NCBI RefSeq assembly: GCF_014837155.1
Contig: NZ_JACYHA010000002.1
Location: 1-64,000 of the forward strand
Length of the DNA stretch: 64,000 nt
Source: Litchfieldia stipae
GTDB taxonomy: Bacteria > Bacillota > Bacilli > Bacillales > Bacillaceae_L
Direction of reading: 5' to 3'
In this document: in pieces, positions 52,201-62,672 of the stretch
Layout: each line of letters begins with the position of its first letter
Position numbering within the stretch: position 1 is the stretch's first letter
Program-made: the position numbers and the translations under genes
Notes under the pieces: model-generated
The model's database searches: none
Told to the model about the DNA's origin: nothing
Seen by the model: only the letters and a program-made list of their open reading frames with translations

Positions 52201-53850
52201 ATGATGAACATTTTTATTGGGGGAGCTTGGGCATATGCGAATGGCTCCTTGCATTTAGGTCATATTTCTAGTTTATTACCTGGGGATATACTAGCTAGAT
52301 ATTATCGATTGAAAGGAGAGAAGGTGCTATATGTCTCTGGTAGTGACTGTAATGGAACGCCTATCACAGTTCGAGCGAAACAAGATGGTGTCTCTACACA
52401 GGTAATCGCGGATCAATATCATAAAGAATTTGAAGAATGTTTTTTAAGGTTAGGATTTTCATATGATCTCTATACAAGAACAGATACAGAACACCACCAT
52501 AAGATTGTGCAAGAGATATTTTTGGACTTACTTGAAAAAAAGCTGATATATATAAAAGAGGTAGAACAAACATATTGTGAACAGTGTCAACAGTTTTTAC
52601 CAGATCGTTATGTTGAAGGGATTTGTCCTGTTTGTAAATCGCAAGCTCGTGGTGATCAATGTGATTCTTGTGCTACTATTTTAGAGCCACATGAGCTGGT
52701 AGATAGAAAGTGCAAAATATGTGGAGAAGAACCTACAAAAAGATTTACTGAGCATTTTTACTTTTGTTTAAGCTTTTTTCAAAAAGAGTTAGAAAACTAT
52801 ATGAAAAATGCTGAGAAAAATGGACAATGGAGAGAAAATGCTATATTGCTTACAAGTCGTTATTTGAATGAGGGATTACAAGATCGAGCAGTGTCTAGAG
52901 ATTTGTCAATTGGAGTAAGTATTCCAGTAGCGGGATATGAAGGTAAAAAAATATATGTTTGGATTGAGGCAGTATCAGGATACTATACTGCAAGTAAATT
53001 GTGGGAAACCGTCACAAATAATGATAGTTCTAGATTTTGGATGGAATCAACTAAATCTTATTATATACACGGAAAAGATAATATTCCCTTCCACACAATA
53101 ATATGGCCAGCTATTCTGTTAGGGCTTGGAAAAGCATCTTTACCAACATATATTGTTTCAAATGAATATCTAACGTTAGAAAAGCAGAAATTATCAACCA
53201 GTAAAAACTGGGCTGTATGGGTTCCTGATATTTTGAAAAGGTATGATCCAGATTCTATTAGATATTTCTTAACAATTAATGCCCCAGAAAGTCGCGATGC
53301 TGATTTTTCTTGGAGAGAATTTATCTATAGTCATAATAGTGAACTATTAGGAGGGTATGGGAATTTTGTAAATCGAACGCTGAAATTTATTGAGAAATCG
53401 TTTGGAGGCGAAGTTCCAGAAAAGACAATCACGCAAAGTATTCAAGATAAAGTCAATCATTTATATGTAGAGGTGGGGCATTTAATCGAAGGTGCGTCAT
53501 TTAAACTTGCGTTAGAACTAATATTTAAATTAGTTAGATTCAGCAATAAATTTTTTGATGAAAAACAACCTTGGAAACAACTAAAATATGATGAGGACTC
53601 GTGTAAACAAACTTTAGCTGATTGCTTATATTTAATAGCAAATATTAGTCATGTTCTAACTCCATTTTTACCTTTTTCAAGTAGTAAGGTAAAAGAAATG
53701 ATCAACATAGAACATGATGGATGGTACTCATTTTCTGTCCAAACTCAGAACTTGTCAGACGTTGCTCCATTGTTTGAGCGGATAGATCCATCTAGAATTG
53801 AAGAAGAACTTCAACGGTTAAAGATTCAATCAACTTGTATCAAAGAGTGA
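52201..53850 (+). CDS. metG: Methionyl-tRNA synthetase (probable second, MetRS2-type copy)
   Basis: A 549-residue class I synthetase. HLGH (residues 18-21) is the HIGH box and KLSTS (330-334) is the KMSKS box. Four CxxC pairs between residues about 125 and 180 (CEQC, CPVC, CDSC, CKIC) form a double zinc knuckle. There is no C-terminal tRNA-binding (EMAP-like) domain, unlike the usual Bacillus MetRS of about 650-660 residues. It charges tRNA-Met. The missing domain, the double knuckle and T-box control suggest an additional copy acting when Met-tRNA is scarce or the main enzyme is inhibited; this is inferred. Confidence 0.9.
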   Translation: MMNIFIGGAWAYANGSLHLGHISSLLPGDILARYYRLKGEKVLYVSGSDCNGTPITVRAKQDGVSTQVIADQYHKEFEECFLRLGFSYDLYTRTDTEHHHKIVQEIFLDLLEKKLIYIKEVEQTYCEQCQQFLPDRYVEGICPVCKSQARGDQCDSCATILEPHELVDRKCKICGEEPTKRFTEHFYFCLSFFQKELENYMKNAEKNGQWRENAILLTSRYLNEGLQDRAVSRDLSIGVSIPVAGYEGKKIYVWIEAVSGYYTASKLWETVTNNDSSRFWMESTKSYYIHGKDNIPFHTIIWPAILLGLGKASLPTYIVSNEYLTLEKQKLSTSKNWAVWVPDILKRYDPDSIRYFLTINAPESRDADFSWREFIYSHNSELLGGYGNFVNRTLKFIEKSFGGEVPEKTITQSIQDKVNHLYVEVGHLIEGASFKLALELIFKLVRFSNKFFDEKQPWKQLKYDEDSCKQTLADCLYLIANISHVLTPFLPFSSSKVKEMINIEHDGWYSFSVQTQNLSDVAPLFERIDPSRIEEELQRLKIQSTCIKE

Positions 53851-53859
53851 AGTTTAGTA

Positions 53860-53882
53860 GGTTGCTGCGGCAGCCTTTTTGT
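53860..53882 (+). terminator. Terminator after metG
   Basis: GGTTGC pairs with GCAGCC (one G-U) and TTTTTG follows. Confidence 0.75.
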
Positions 53883-54003
53883 ATTTTTTATAGTTTATTT
53901 GTGCATTTCACTTTGAACCATTGTTTCTCAATGAAGATAGTTGTGAAAAAAACAAATATTATTTAATAATTTTTTAAAAAAGAGTGAAATGCTGTAAAAC
54001 CTT

Positions 54004-54022
54004 GTTGTTAAGCGCTTTCACA
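54004..54022 (+). promoter_or_regulatory. Cre-like palindrome before the sugar ABC transporter
   Basis: TGTTAAGCGCTTTCACA is built around AAGCGCTT, the typical centre of CcpA/LacI-family sites. It lies about 160 bp before the first permease gene. The 330-bp gap contains no other gene. Confidence 0.5.
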
Positions 54023-54180
54023 ATAAAAGTCAAACACAGAAAAAAAGTAAAAGGCCCGAATTTTCTTGAAATTAAAAATGTATTATTGCTGGAAATGTTC
54101 ATAAATACTACATTTAGAACTAGGAAGCAGCAATTTTAAGTACATTGTTCATCATTAAAGGAAAGGAGAGTCAAAATGAA

Positions 54181-55197
54181 ATGAATGCTAAAAATGATTT
54201 AGAAAATGGAACCGTTTACAGTAATACTGTTATTGAAAAGAAACCCATTCTGGGCAAAGATCCAAATAAGAAACCAGTTAAAGAAACAAAGGGAATTAAA
54301 TTATGGCAACAAATTAAAAAGGATAAATATCTATATTTGCTTGCCCTTCCAGGCTTGATTTACTTCCTTATCTTTAAGTATTTACCTATGTGGGGGATCA
54401 CGATCGCTTTTCAAGACTTTTCACCATTTATAGGTTTTGCGGACAGTCCTTGGGTTGCGTTTGATCACTTTATAAGACTATTTAATTCACCAGACTTTTG
54501 GATTATCTTTCGTAATACACTAGCGATCAGTCTTTTAAATATCGTACTCTATTTTCCATTACCAATTATTTTGGCAATTATGTTAAACGAAGTGCGTGTC
54601 CAATACTTTAAGAAAACGATTCAAACGATTGTCTATCTGCCGCACTTTTTATCATGGGTTATCATTGTTACTTTAACATTTATGATGGCTTCAAAATCTG
54701 ATGGAATTATCAATATGCTATTGGTTTACTTTAATTTCGACAAAGTCGATTTATTAACAAATCCAGCTGTATATTGGGTAGTTCTAACCGTTCAAGCAAT
54801 TTGGAAGGAAGCTGGTTGGGGAACGATCATTTTCTTAGCTGCTATTGCGGGTGTTAATACAGAGTTGTATGAAGCAGCAAAAATGGATGGTGCGAACCGA
54901 TTTAGACAAATTTGGCATGTTACCTTACCTGCAATCCGAAATGTCATTCTAATTCTTCTTATTTTACGTCTAGGAAGCATTATGGATACAGGCTTTGAAC
55001 AATTATTCCTTATGTATAATGGGGCTGTATCAAATGTAGGGGAAGTATTTGATACGTATGTATATCGGGTCGGTGTACAGCAAGGCCAATTTAGTTATAG
55101 TACAGCCGTTGGATTATTTAAATCCTTAATTGGCTTGATATTAGTTGTTTTAGCAAATAGAACTGCGAAGAAATTTGGAGAAGAAGGTATTTATTAG
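54181..55197 (+). CDS. Sugar ABC transporter permease, YteP/LplB-like
   Basis: A 338-residue protein with a basic, Lys-rich N-terminal extension (about residues 1-50) and six helices. The permease loop EAAKMDGANRFRQIWHVTLP corresponds to the EAA motif that docks the ATPase. In bacilli YteP-YtcP-YtcQ import rhamnogalacturonan oligosaccharides. No ATPase is encoded here, so it probably uses a shared MsmX-like ATPase. ATG 54181 is chosen; AGGAGAG is 12 bases upstream. Confidence 0.9.
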   Translation: MNAKNDLENGTVYSNTVIEKKPILGKDPNKKPVKETKGIKLWQQIKKDKYLYLLALPGLIYFLIFKYLPMWGITIAFQDFSPFIGFADSPWVAFDHFIRLFNSPDFWIIFRNTLAISLLNIVLYFPLPIILAIMLNEVRVQYFKKTIQTIVYLPHFLSWVIIVTLTFMMASKSDGIINMLLVYFNFDKVDLLTNPAVYWVVLTVQAIWKEAGWGTIIFLAAIAGVNTELYEAAKMDGANRFRQIWHVTLPAIRNVILILLILRLGSIMDTGFEQLFLMYNGAVSNVGEVFDTYVYRVGVQQGQFSYSTAVGLFKSLIGLILVVLANRTAKKFGEEGIY

Positions 55198-55214
55198 AGG
55201 AAGGAGGAGGAAAT

Positions 55215-56087
55215 ATGAATACTGCAACAAGAGGAGAAAAAGTCTTTAATGTCGTTAACATTTTGATTCTATCCTTAGTTGGAATCGTTACGTTTTTCCC
55301 AATCTATTATGTGTTTATTGTTTCTTTTACTGAGCCAGCGGAATACTTATCAAAATCATTTGTATTATTCCCGGAAAATTGGTCATTAGATTCATATAAA
55401 TACTTACTTTCAGCGGATACATTTATGAATGCGATTGGGGTTAGTGCATTCTTAACAATCGTCGGAACGATATTAAGTTTGCTTATTTCATCATCATTTG
55501 CCTATTCGCTTTCAAGGAAGAAATTTAAAGGAAGAAAGATCATACTGATGCTAGTATTGTTCACAATCCTTTTTAACCCTGGAATTATTCCAAACTATTT
55601 ACTTATTAAAGAATTAAATTTACTTAATAGTTTGTGGGCAGTAATCCTGGTTTCATTAACAAGTGGTTGGTTTGTTATTCTGATGAAAGGGTTCTATGAT
55701 AGTATCCCTGAATCACTTGTTGAAGCTGCAACAATTGATGGATGTAATGACATAACGGCTTGGATCAAAATTATCTTACCTTTATCCTTGCCATCAATTG
55801 CAGCGTTTGGTTTATTCTATGCAGTTGGTTATTGGAATCAATATTTTAATGCCCTACTATTTTTAAATGATGCTTCAAAGTGGCCTATTCAAGTGTTGCT
55901 TCAAAATATGCTTATAGATTCTTCTGGTAGTAGCTTAGGGGATGTTGACCCTCTCATTAAGCCACCACCAAGTCAAACATTGAAGATGGCCGCTGTTATT
56001 ATAGCAATTGCACCAATCTTATTAGTTTATCCATTCTTACAAAAACATTTCGCTAAAGGGGTGATGATTGGGTCAATTAAAGAATAA
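55215..56087 (+). CDS. Sugar ABC transporter permease, YtcP/LplC-like
   Basis: A 290-residue permease with six helices and the EAA-type loop EAATIDGCNDITAWIKIILP. It pairs with the upstream permease (17 bp before) and the binding lipoprotein downstream. ATG 55215 follows AGGAGGAGG. Confidence 0.92.
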   Translation: MNTATRGEKVFNVVNILILSLVGIVTFFPIYYVFIVSFTEPAEYLSKSFVLFPENWSLDSYKYLLSADTFMNAIGVSAFLTIVGTILSLLISSSFAYSLSRKKFKGRKIILMLVLFTILFNPGIIPNYLLIKELNLLNSLWAVILVSLTSGWFVILMKGFYDSIPESLVEAATIDGCNDITAWIKIILPLSLPSIAAFGLFYAVGYWNQYFNALLFLNDASKWPIQVLLQNMLIDSSGSSLGDVDPLIKPPPSQTLKMAAVIIAIAPILLVYPFLQKHFAKGVMIGSIKE

Positions 56088-56144
56088 TAGATGGATAATT
56101 ACAGTTGAAAAATGTGCAATAACAAACTCAAGGGGGAATTCTAA

Positions 56145-57638
56145 ATGAAAAAGGTATTATTAGCTGTTTTCTCACTAGCTTTAGTTTTTACATTAGCAGC
56201 ATGTAAGGACAACAGTAGTACTAGTAGTTCTTCGGGTGGAAATGATGAGACAATTAGAATTATGAGTCATTTCTTTAACCCAACACCACCTTCTAAGGAT
56301 AATGAAGTAGAGCAAAAAATTGAAGAAGCAACTGGTGTGAATTTAAATATTGAGTGGGTTTCAGCAAATAACTATGCAGAACGTTTCAATGTTTTACTTG
56401 CATCACAAGATATGCCAGATTTAATGTTAGTACCTGATCCATTCAGTCCTACATTTAGAAAAGCTGCTGAACAAGGTGCGTTCTGGGATGTATCTCCTTA
56501 CATTGATCAGTTTCCAAATCTAAAAAATGGAATTGCAGATATTGCATGGGAGTTAACATCAATTAATGGTAAGAGTTACAGTATTCCACGTCCAAGACCA
56601 GTTGAAGGAGAAGCATTCTTTGTTATCCGTAAAGATTGGTTAGATAATTTAGGATTAGAAGTTCCAACAACATCTGATGAACTATTAGAAGTTATGAGAG
56701 CGTTTACTGAAGATGATCCAGACGGTAATGGTCAAAACGATACAATTGGATTTACTGGTTATGTTAATGATGAAGATTTAGGCGCATTTGGTATCTTTGT
56801 TTCTAGTTTCACAGGTGTAAATGGTGAATGGAAGGAAGAAAATGGTGAATTAATTCATACTGCATTCTTGCCTGAAACTCGTCAAGGCCTAGAATATGTT
56901 GCAGATGCTTATGAAAAAGGTTATATCACTGAGGATTTTGCTTCATTACAGGTGAGTCAGGCAAAAGAAATGTTTATGGCTGGAAAAGCAGGGATCATTA
57001 GTGAGAAGGCTGGAACAGCTCGTGAATATTACGATGCATTATCTGCAAATAATCCAGATATAGAATTCGTTGATTTTTACCCATTAACAAGCATTAATGG
57101 TTATAATCCAAAAGGTGCTGGTTTTGCTGGTACAAATGCAATTCCAAAATCTGTTCCTGAAGAGAAAATGTTGAAGATTCTTGGGATGATCAATGATTGG
57201 ATGGAAGAAGATGTATTTGTTTATCATAAACAAGGGATTGAAGGTGTTCACCATACAGTTGAAAATGGTGAAGTAGTTATTGATACAGATCAGATGGTAA
57301 AAGACGCAATCGGAGACTATAACCAAATTGTAAACGTTGCTGACCCAACTGTGTATGAATTCCCACCGAACTTCCCAGAAGAAGCAGATAAATTATATAC
57401 TGAGATTACTGCGGAAAGAGCAAAAACAAGTGTTGCTAATATTGGTCTAGGATTATATTCAGAAACTGGTGTTACGTACTTACCAGAATTAAGAAAGAAA
57501 ATTCAAGATTTAAACACAAAAATTATTCTTGGTACTGAAGATATTACTGCATGGGATAAGCTAGTAGAAGAATTAAAGAATGATGGAAACATGCAAAAAT
57601 TAATCGAAGAAATTAATGAAGCTTATAAGAGTAGATAA
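56145..57638 (+). CDS. Extracellular sugar-binding lipoprotein, YtcQ/LplA-like
   Basis: A 497-residue lipoprotein. The signal ends in TLAACKD (Cys20), followed by a Ser/Gly linker and a family 1-type solute-binding domain (PDLMLVPDPFSPTFRKAAEQ, then GKSYSIPRPRP and DPDGNGQNDTIGFTG, a Ca-binding-like loop). It binds oligosaccharides outside the cell and delivers them to the two permeases. Confidence 0.92.
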   Translation: MKKVLLAVFSLALVFTLAACKDNSSTSSSSGGNDETIRIMSHFFNPTPPSKDNEVEQKIEEATGVNLNIEWVSANNYAERFNVLLASQDMPDLMLVPDPFSPTFRKAAEQGAFWDVSPYIDQFPNLKNGIADIAWELTSINGKSYSIPRPRPVEGEAFFVIRKDWLDNLGLEVPTTSDELLEVMRAFTEDDPDGNGQNDTIGFTGYVNDEDLGAFGIFVSSFTGVNGEWKEENGELIHTAFLPETRQGLEYVADAYEKGYITEDFASLQVSQAKEMFMAGKAGIISEKAGTAREYYDALSANNPDIEFVDFYPLTSINGYNPKGAGFAGTNAIPKSVPEEKMLKILGMINDWMEEDVFVYHKQGIEGVHHTVENGEVVIDTDQMVKDAIGDYNQIVNVADPTVYEFPPNFPEEADKLYTEITAERAKTSVANIGLGLYSETGVTYLPELRKKIQDLNTKIILGTEDITAWDKLVEELKNDGNMQKLIEEINEAYKSR

Positions 57639-57650
57639 GTAGAAATATAA

Positions 57651-57694
57651 ATAATAAGGAGGAGGATAAGTATTATTCCTCCTCCTATTATTTC
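57651..57694 (+). terminator. Hairpin between the transporter and hydrolase genes
   Basis: AATAAGGAGGAGGA pairs with TCCTCCTCCTATTATT over about 14 bases. It would reduce, not abolish, transcription into the hydrolase genes. The left arm also contains an AGGAGG that would be masked. Confidence 0.6.
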
Positions 57695-57764
57695 TAGTAG
57701 AAGAAATTTCTGGCTACATATGAAAATCATGCAATCAAGCGTTAAATTATATGGAGGGATTAGA

Positions 57765-59942
57765 ATGAACAGTTATATTCATATGAACGATAGTGTTTTT
57801 TTAAAGCAACGAGATCATATTGAAGGCGTATTGGAAACGATTGCAAACCGTTATATTGGTGATAATCCTCCTCATCCAGTCGCTTATAGGGCTTTTCATT
57901 ATAAAAGTCCAAAGAGATTAAAAGATTATCGATATCATTTTAATATAAATGAATATTTCCCTAATGGGCAAGAAGGTCAATATGTTTATGCTTGGGGAAA
58001 AATTTGGCAAGACAAGAAAACAGATATTGCCTTTGCGGTAAACTGTTTTGGTCCTGTCCAATTATACTTGAACGGTGAGATCGTTTATCGAAATACAATT
58101 GTTGAGGAATTAGATCCAGATAAAAAAACAATCTTCCCATTACCTTTAGAAAAAGGGTGGAATCATCTCGTTCTTAGATTTAAAAAGACGATGTCTGGCT
58201 GGGGAGGCATAGCTGGAACAGGTTCCTATAAAAGACACCCTCTACATTTCTTAACTCCAACTGATGAGAGGAATGGTCAAGAGGGCTGGCTGTTTTCAGA
58301 ACCACTAGATCATACACTTGATACGATTCCAACAGAAGATACGGAAAATAGTACTGAGATAAATTGGCTTCCTAATCAAGAAGCTTTATTGGAAGATGGA
58401 ATATACAATTTATCTAAGTTCTTCGGTTCTGACAAAAATTATTCCTCTATCGCCTGGACTACTATTCATAATGAAAGTGCTGATGAAAAGCAAGTCCAAT
58501 TACAGGTGACATCAGTTGGACCGATTGAAATTTACTTGAACGAGGATTGTGTTTTTCGTACCGAAAAAGATACGAACAATCAAATTAAGGTGAACGTCAC
58601 TGGTGGTCATAGTGATCTTGTTGTGAAAAGTACTAGTAATGGTGGCTCTTGGGGTTTTCAGTTACAACCTATAAGTGATGATGTGTACCTCTCTCTCCCA
58701 GTAAAAGTTGAAGGGACAGAAAGTGAATGGCTTTTTGCTGGACCATTTAATCGTTCGGAAGATCTCCATTTCGAAGAACTCCTACAAGTAGATACATTGA
58801 TTGAGAGTATTCAAGGACCAACATTTTGGCGTGTAGATGAAGTGAATACTTGGGTGCGTCCATATTTAGAAAATACACTTTTTGGGAAATGGGATTATCC
58901 ATTAGGAGTTACTTTGTATGGTTTACTTAAAACAGCTATTGAACTGAAAAGAGACGACATTGTTAAGTATTGCATTAAACACATTCAAACGAGCACATCT
59001 CTATATAGCTACTCACTCTGGGATCGTGAAAAGTACGGAGCTGCAGGAGTAAATAACCAATTATCTGCGATAGATAGCTTAGATGATTGTGGTTCCTTTG
59101 GTGCAACAATGCTGATGGCAATGGAGCTATCACCGATTAAGGATGGGGATTTAATAGCAAAGGATATTGCAAATTACATAGAGAATATTCAAGCAAGACT
59201 CCCAGAAGGAACATTATATAGACGAGAGTCCCATGTTGACTTTATGAAGGATACGATTTGGTGTGATGATCTATATATGAGTATCCCGTTCTTATCGAGA
59301 TATTATAAAAAAACCGGAGATCGTTTATATATAGATGATTCTGTAAATCAATTTCTACAATATAAAAAGTTTCTCTATATGCCAGAATCGCAAATTATGT
59401 CTCATGTCTATAATCTGAAGCTTGATACGGGTACACATATTCCTTGGGGACGTGGAAATGGATGGGTTATCTTCTCACTTGCAGAGCTGCTTACTGTCTT
59501 ACCAGAGGATCATGAACAACGTCCTGAGCTTCTTGAGTTCTTCAATCAGCTTTCAGAAGGATATCTGAAACTACAAGGTGAGAATGGATTATGGCATCAG
59601 GTACTAAATGTTTCAGAATCATATGAGGAAACCTCCTGTACATCCATGTTCATCTATGCCTATTCGAAAGGGATTCGCTCTGGCTGGTTAACAGATCAGG
59701 AAAAATATATTACTTCTGTTAATAAGGGCTGGCAAGGATTATCAAAACATGCAATCGATAAGACGGGAAATGTGTATGGTGTTTGTCAAGGTTCTGGTTA
59801 CTCGTTCACTTCAGATTACTATAAAGATGATTTGACCTGGATCTTAAATGATACTCACGGAATTGGGATTGTACTGTTAGCTGGTATAGAAACAAGAAAA
59901 CTTCAAAAATGGATAGTTACAAGGACGAAGGAGCTAATTTAA
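57765..59942 (+). CDS. Two-domain GH105-family hydrolase
   Basis: About 725 residues, roughly twice the size of YteR/YesR-type GH105 enzymes. Residues 1-365 form beta-rich sandwich modules with repeated phrases (VAFAVNCFGPVQLYLNGEIV-like and VTSVGPIEIYLNEDCVF) plus two W-LFAGPF/W-LFSEPL motifs. The C-terminal half (about 370-725) is the (alpha/alpha)6 barrel with the catalytic Asp pair in DTIWCDDLYMS and WGRGNGW. It probably removes unsaturated galacturonate from rhamnogalacturonan fragments. There is no signal peptide. ATG 57765 is favoured after GGAGGG; ATG 57720 lacks a ribosome site. Confidence 0.85.
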   Translation: MNSYIHMNDSVFLKQRDHIEGVLETIANRYIGDNPPHPVAYRAFHYKSPKRLKDYRYHFNINEYFPNGQEGQYVYAWGKIWQDKKTDIAFAVNCFGPVQLYLNGEIVYRNTIVEELDPDKKTIFPLPLEKGWNHLVLRFKKTMSGWGGIAGTGSYKRHPLHFLTPTDERNGQEGWLFSEPLDHTLDTIPTEDTENSTEINWLPNQEALLEDGIYNLSKFFGSDKNYSSIAWTTIHNESADEKQVQLQVTSVGPIEIYLNEDCVFRTEKDTNNQIKVNVTGGHSDLVVKSTSNGGSWGFQLQPISDDVYLSLPVKVEGTESEWLFAGPFNRSEDLHFEELLQVDTLIESIQGPTFWRVDEVNTWVRPYLENTLFGKWDYPLGVTLYGLLKTAIELKRDDIVKYCIKHIQTSTSLYSYSLWDREKYGAAGVNNQLSAIDSLDDCGSFGATMLMAMELSPIKDGDLIAKDIANYIENIQARLPEGTLYRRESHVDFMKDTIWCDDLYMSIPFLSRYYKKTGDRLYIDDSVNQFLQYKKFLYMPESQIMSHVYNLKLDTGTHIPWGRGNGWVIFSLAELLTVLPEDHEQRPELLEFFNQLSEGYLKLQGENGLWHQVLNVSESYEETSCTSMFIYAYSKGIRSGWLTDQEKYITSVNKGWQGLSKHAIDKTGNVYGVCQGSGYSFTSDYYKDDLTWILNDTHGIGIVLLAGIETRKLQKWIVTRTKELI

Positions 59943-59970
59943 GTTATATCGTAAGGGAGGACATTTGAAG

Positions 59971-62022
59971 ATGAAGAAAAACAAACAGGTCACGAAAGCG
60001 AACTTTTTCTTACATGGTGGCGATTATAACCCTGATCAATGGTTAGATCGCCCAGATATACTAGCTGATGATATACGATTTATGCAACTTTCACATACAA
60101 ATACGTTTTCAGTTGGTATATTTGCATGGAGTGCCCTCGAGCCAGAGGAGGGTGTCTATCATTTTGAATGGCTTGATGAAATCTTTGATAATATCCATCA
60201 AATCGGTGGTAAGGTGATTTTATCTACTCCAAGTGGAGCACGTCCAGCATGGATGTCACAGAAATATCCTGAAGTGCTTCGTGTGAATGCTAGTCGCCAG
60301 AAACAATTGCATGGTGGTCGTCATAATCATTGTTTTACATCACCGGTTTACCGAGAAAAAACACAGCAAATCAATCGTCTGTTAGCCGAAAGATATGGGA
60401 ATCACCCTGCCCTTTTATTGTGGCATATTTCAAATGAATATAGTGGTGATTGTCATTGTGATTATTGTCAAAATGCTTTTAGGCAATGGTTAAAGGAAAC
60501 ATATAATCATGATTTGAAAGCATTAAATGATGCATGGTGGGGTCCTTTCTGGAGTCATACTTTTTCTGATTGGTCACAAATTGAATCTCCTTCACCGATT
60601 GGAGAACGAGCTGTTCATGGACTTAAATTAGATTGGAGAAGATTCGCTACAGATCAGACGATATCTTTTATAGAAAATGAAATTGTTCCTATACGAGAGA
60701 TTACACCTGAAATTCCAATTACAACCAATTATATGGCAGACACTGTTGATTTAATCCCCTTCCAAGGACTTGACTACAGTAAGATTGCAAAGCACATCGA
60801 TGTGATAAGCTGGGATGCGTATCCCACGTGGCATAATGATTGGGAATCAACAGCTGATTTAGCAATGAAGGTTGGATTTATCAATGATCTCTATCGTTCC
60901 TTAAAGCAGCAGCCATTTTTGTTAATGGAGTCCACACCGAGCCTTGTAAATTGGCATAAGGTCAATAAAGCGAAACGTCCTGGGATGCATTTGCTTTCTT
61001 CGATGCAAATGGTTGCTCACGGTTCTGATAGTATTATGTATTTCCAATGGAGAAAATCTCGTGGCTCATCTGAGAAATTCCATGGGGCGGTTGTTGATCA
61101 TGATAATAGTCCAGAAAATCGTGTGTTTAAAGATGTAGCTGAAGTTGGTGAAACTTTAGAAAAGCTCGCTACGATTGTAGGGGCTCATCGAGATAGTGAT
61201 GTTGGCTTACTGTATGATTGGGAAAATAAATGGGCTTTAGATGATGCACAAGGTTACGGACTTGATACTAAGCGATATACACAAACTCTACAGCAACACT
61301 ACCGTCCATTTTGGGAAGAGGACATTTCTGTTGATGTTATCACTAAGGATCAAGATTTCTCTAATTACAAATTATTAATCGTACCAATGCTATATATGGC
61401 GAGTGAAGATACAATTCGTCGAATGAAATCGTATGTTGCTAATGGCGGAAGACTAGTGATGACCTATATTAGTGGAATAGTAAACGAACATGACTTAACT
61501 TATTTGGGTGGTTGGCCAAAAGATTTACAAGAAGTCTTCGGAATTCAACCGACTGAGACAGATACATTTTATCCAAAGGATCGAAATTCTGTTCATTATA
61601 AAGGCAAATCTTATGAAGTTCATGACTATGCAACAATAATAAATATGTTGGATGGAACAGCTGAAGGAGTTTATAAGCAGGATTTCTATGAAAATACTCC
61701 TGCTGTGACAAGTAATCATTATGGAAAAGGAAAAGCCTATTATTTAGGTGCACGACTAGAGGATGAATTCCATCGTGATTTTTATCAGGAAATCATCGAT
61801 GAACTAGACATAGGCCCTGTTGTCGATATTAAACATGAGAAAGGTGTTTCCGTTCAGACAAGACAAGGTGAAGAAGCAGATTATGTATTTGTCATGAATT
61901 TTACAGAAGAAGATCAACAAATTCTTATCCCAAGCCAACTAACGGATATTATTACAGGTGAGGTCCTTATAGGTGAGCTAACTCTACAAAAATATGAGGT
62001 TCGTATCCTTATTTCTAAATAG
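59971..62022 (+). CDS. GH42 beta-galactosidase (YesZ-like)
   Basis: A 683-residue protein. The GH42 barrel shows HGGDYNPDQW near the start, the acid/base Glu in WHISNEYSGD and the nucleophile Glu in LLMESTPS. A Cys cluster (CHCDYC) of the type that binds zinc in this family follows the acid/base. A trimerisation-like domain and a small C-terminal beta domain complete it. It removes beta-galactosyl side chains, likely from imported rhamnogalacturonan-I oligomers. The start is ATG 59971 after GGGAGG; it follows the GH105 gene by 28 bp. Confidence 0.93.
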   Translation: MKKNKQVTKANFFLHGGDYNPDQWLDRPDILADDIRFMQLSHTNTFSVGIFAWSALEPEEGVYHFEWLDEIFDNIHQIGGKVILSTPSGARPAWMSQKYPEVLRVNASRQKQLHGGRHNHCFTSPVYREKTQQINRLLAERYGNHPALLLWHISNEYSGDCHCDYCQNAFRQWLKETYNHDLKALNDAWWGPFWSHTFSDWSQIESPSPIGERAVHGLKLDWRRFATDQTISFIENEIVPIREITPEIPITTNYMADTVDLIPFQGLDYSKIAKHIDVISWDAYPTWHNDWESTADLAMKVGFINDLYRSLKQQPFLLMESTPSLVNWHKVNKAKRPGMHLLSSMQMVAHGSDSIMYFQWRKSRGSSEKFHGAVVDHDNSPENRVFKDVAEVGETLEKLATIVGAHRDSDVGLLYDWENKWALDDAQGYGLDTKRYTQTLQQHYRPFWEEDISVDVITKDQDFSNYKLLIVPMLYMASEDTIRRMKSYVANGGRLVMTYISGIVNEHDLTYLGGWPKDLQEVFGIQPTETDTFYPKDRNSVHYKGKSYEVHDYATIINMLDGTAEGVYKQDFYENTPAVTSNHYGKGKAYYLGARLEDEFHRDFYQEIIDELDIGPVVDIKHEKGVSVQTRQGEEADYVFVMNFTEEDQQILIPSQLTDIITGEVLIGELTLQKYEVRILISK

Positions 62023-62032
62023 CTTCATGCAT

Positions 62033-62070
62033 AAAGAGCATTTCTTCACTTAGAAGGGATGCTCTTTTTC
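62033..62070 (+). terminator. Terminator after the GH42 gene
   Basis: AAAGAGCAT pairs with ATGCTCTTT and is followed by TTC. Confidence 0.75.
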
Positions 62071-62209
62071 ATTCTTATTATAAAAATACTGATGCTGAAA
62101 ATCTTTAATAAGTAATTCTTATCAGAAAACATTGAATATTGACATTATACTTATGTTCATTTGGAGATTACAATAAAAGTGAAGTAAGTAATTACATGGA
62201 GGCGATGTT

Positions 62210-62590
62210 ATGATTATTGGGATACATCATGCTCAGATAACCATACCTAAAGGAACGGAAGAAACGGCTAAACAATTTTATTGTGACCTTCTTGGATTAA
62301 TAGAAAAAGAAAAGCCAGACTCATTAAAGCATCGTGGAGGATTTTGGGTAATAGTTGGGGAAAGTGAAGTTCATATTGGGACAGAGGATGGTTTTGATCG
62401 TTTAACAACAAAAGCTCATATAGCCTATCAAGTAGAGAATCTGTCATATTGGAGAAGTGTACTAGAACAAAATAATATTCAGGTCCTTGAAGGAATTCCA
62501 ATACCAGGATATCAACGATTCGAGTTTAGGGATCCATTTGGAAATAGAGTCGAGATGATTCAGGCAATTGAGGGTCCTTTCATTCGATGA
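62210..62590 (+). CDS. VOC-family (glyoxalase/bleomycin-resistance-like) protein
   Basis: A 126-residue protein with paired beta-alpha-beta-beta-beta units: IIGIHHAQITIPKGTEETAK at the N-terminus (metal-ligand His), VHIGTEDGF, and the C-terminal FEFRDPFGNRVEMIQ with the ligand Glu. Members are metal-dependent isomerases, dioxygenases or drug-binding proteins; the substrate is unknown. ATG 62210 follows GGAGGCG. Confidence 0.88.
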   Translation: MIIGIHHAQITIPKGTEETAKQFYCDLLGLIEKEKPDSLKHRGGFWVIVGESEVHIGTEDGFDRLTTKAHIAYQVENLSYWRSVLEQNNIQVLEGIPIPGYQRFEFRDPFGNRVEMIQAIEGPFIR

Positions 62591-62672
62591 AATAAAGGAT
62601 AATTGCCGCCTTATGTTGAACGTACATAAGGATAGAAGTGATTCTTTAGATTTAGTAATAGGTGGGAGTATA

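Noticed and set aside
62568-62672. Upstream extension of the nucleotidyltransferase gene overlapping the VOC gene
   Set aside because: No ribosome site at the upstream start; the GTG at 62673 has one and gives the N-terminus typical of the family.
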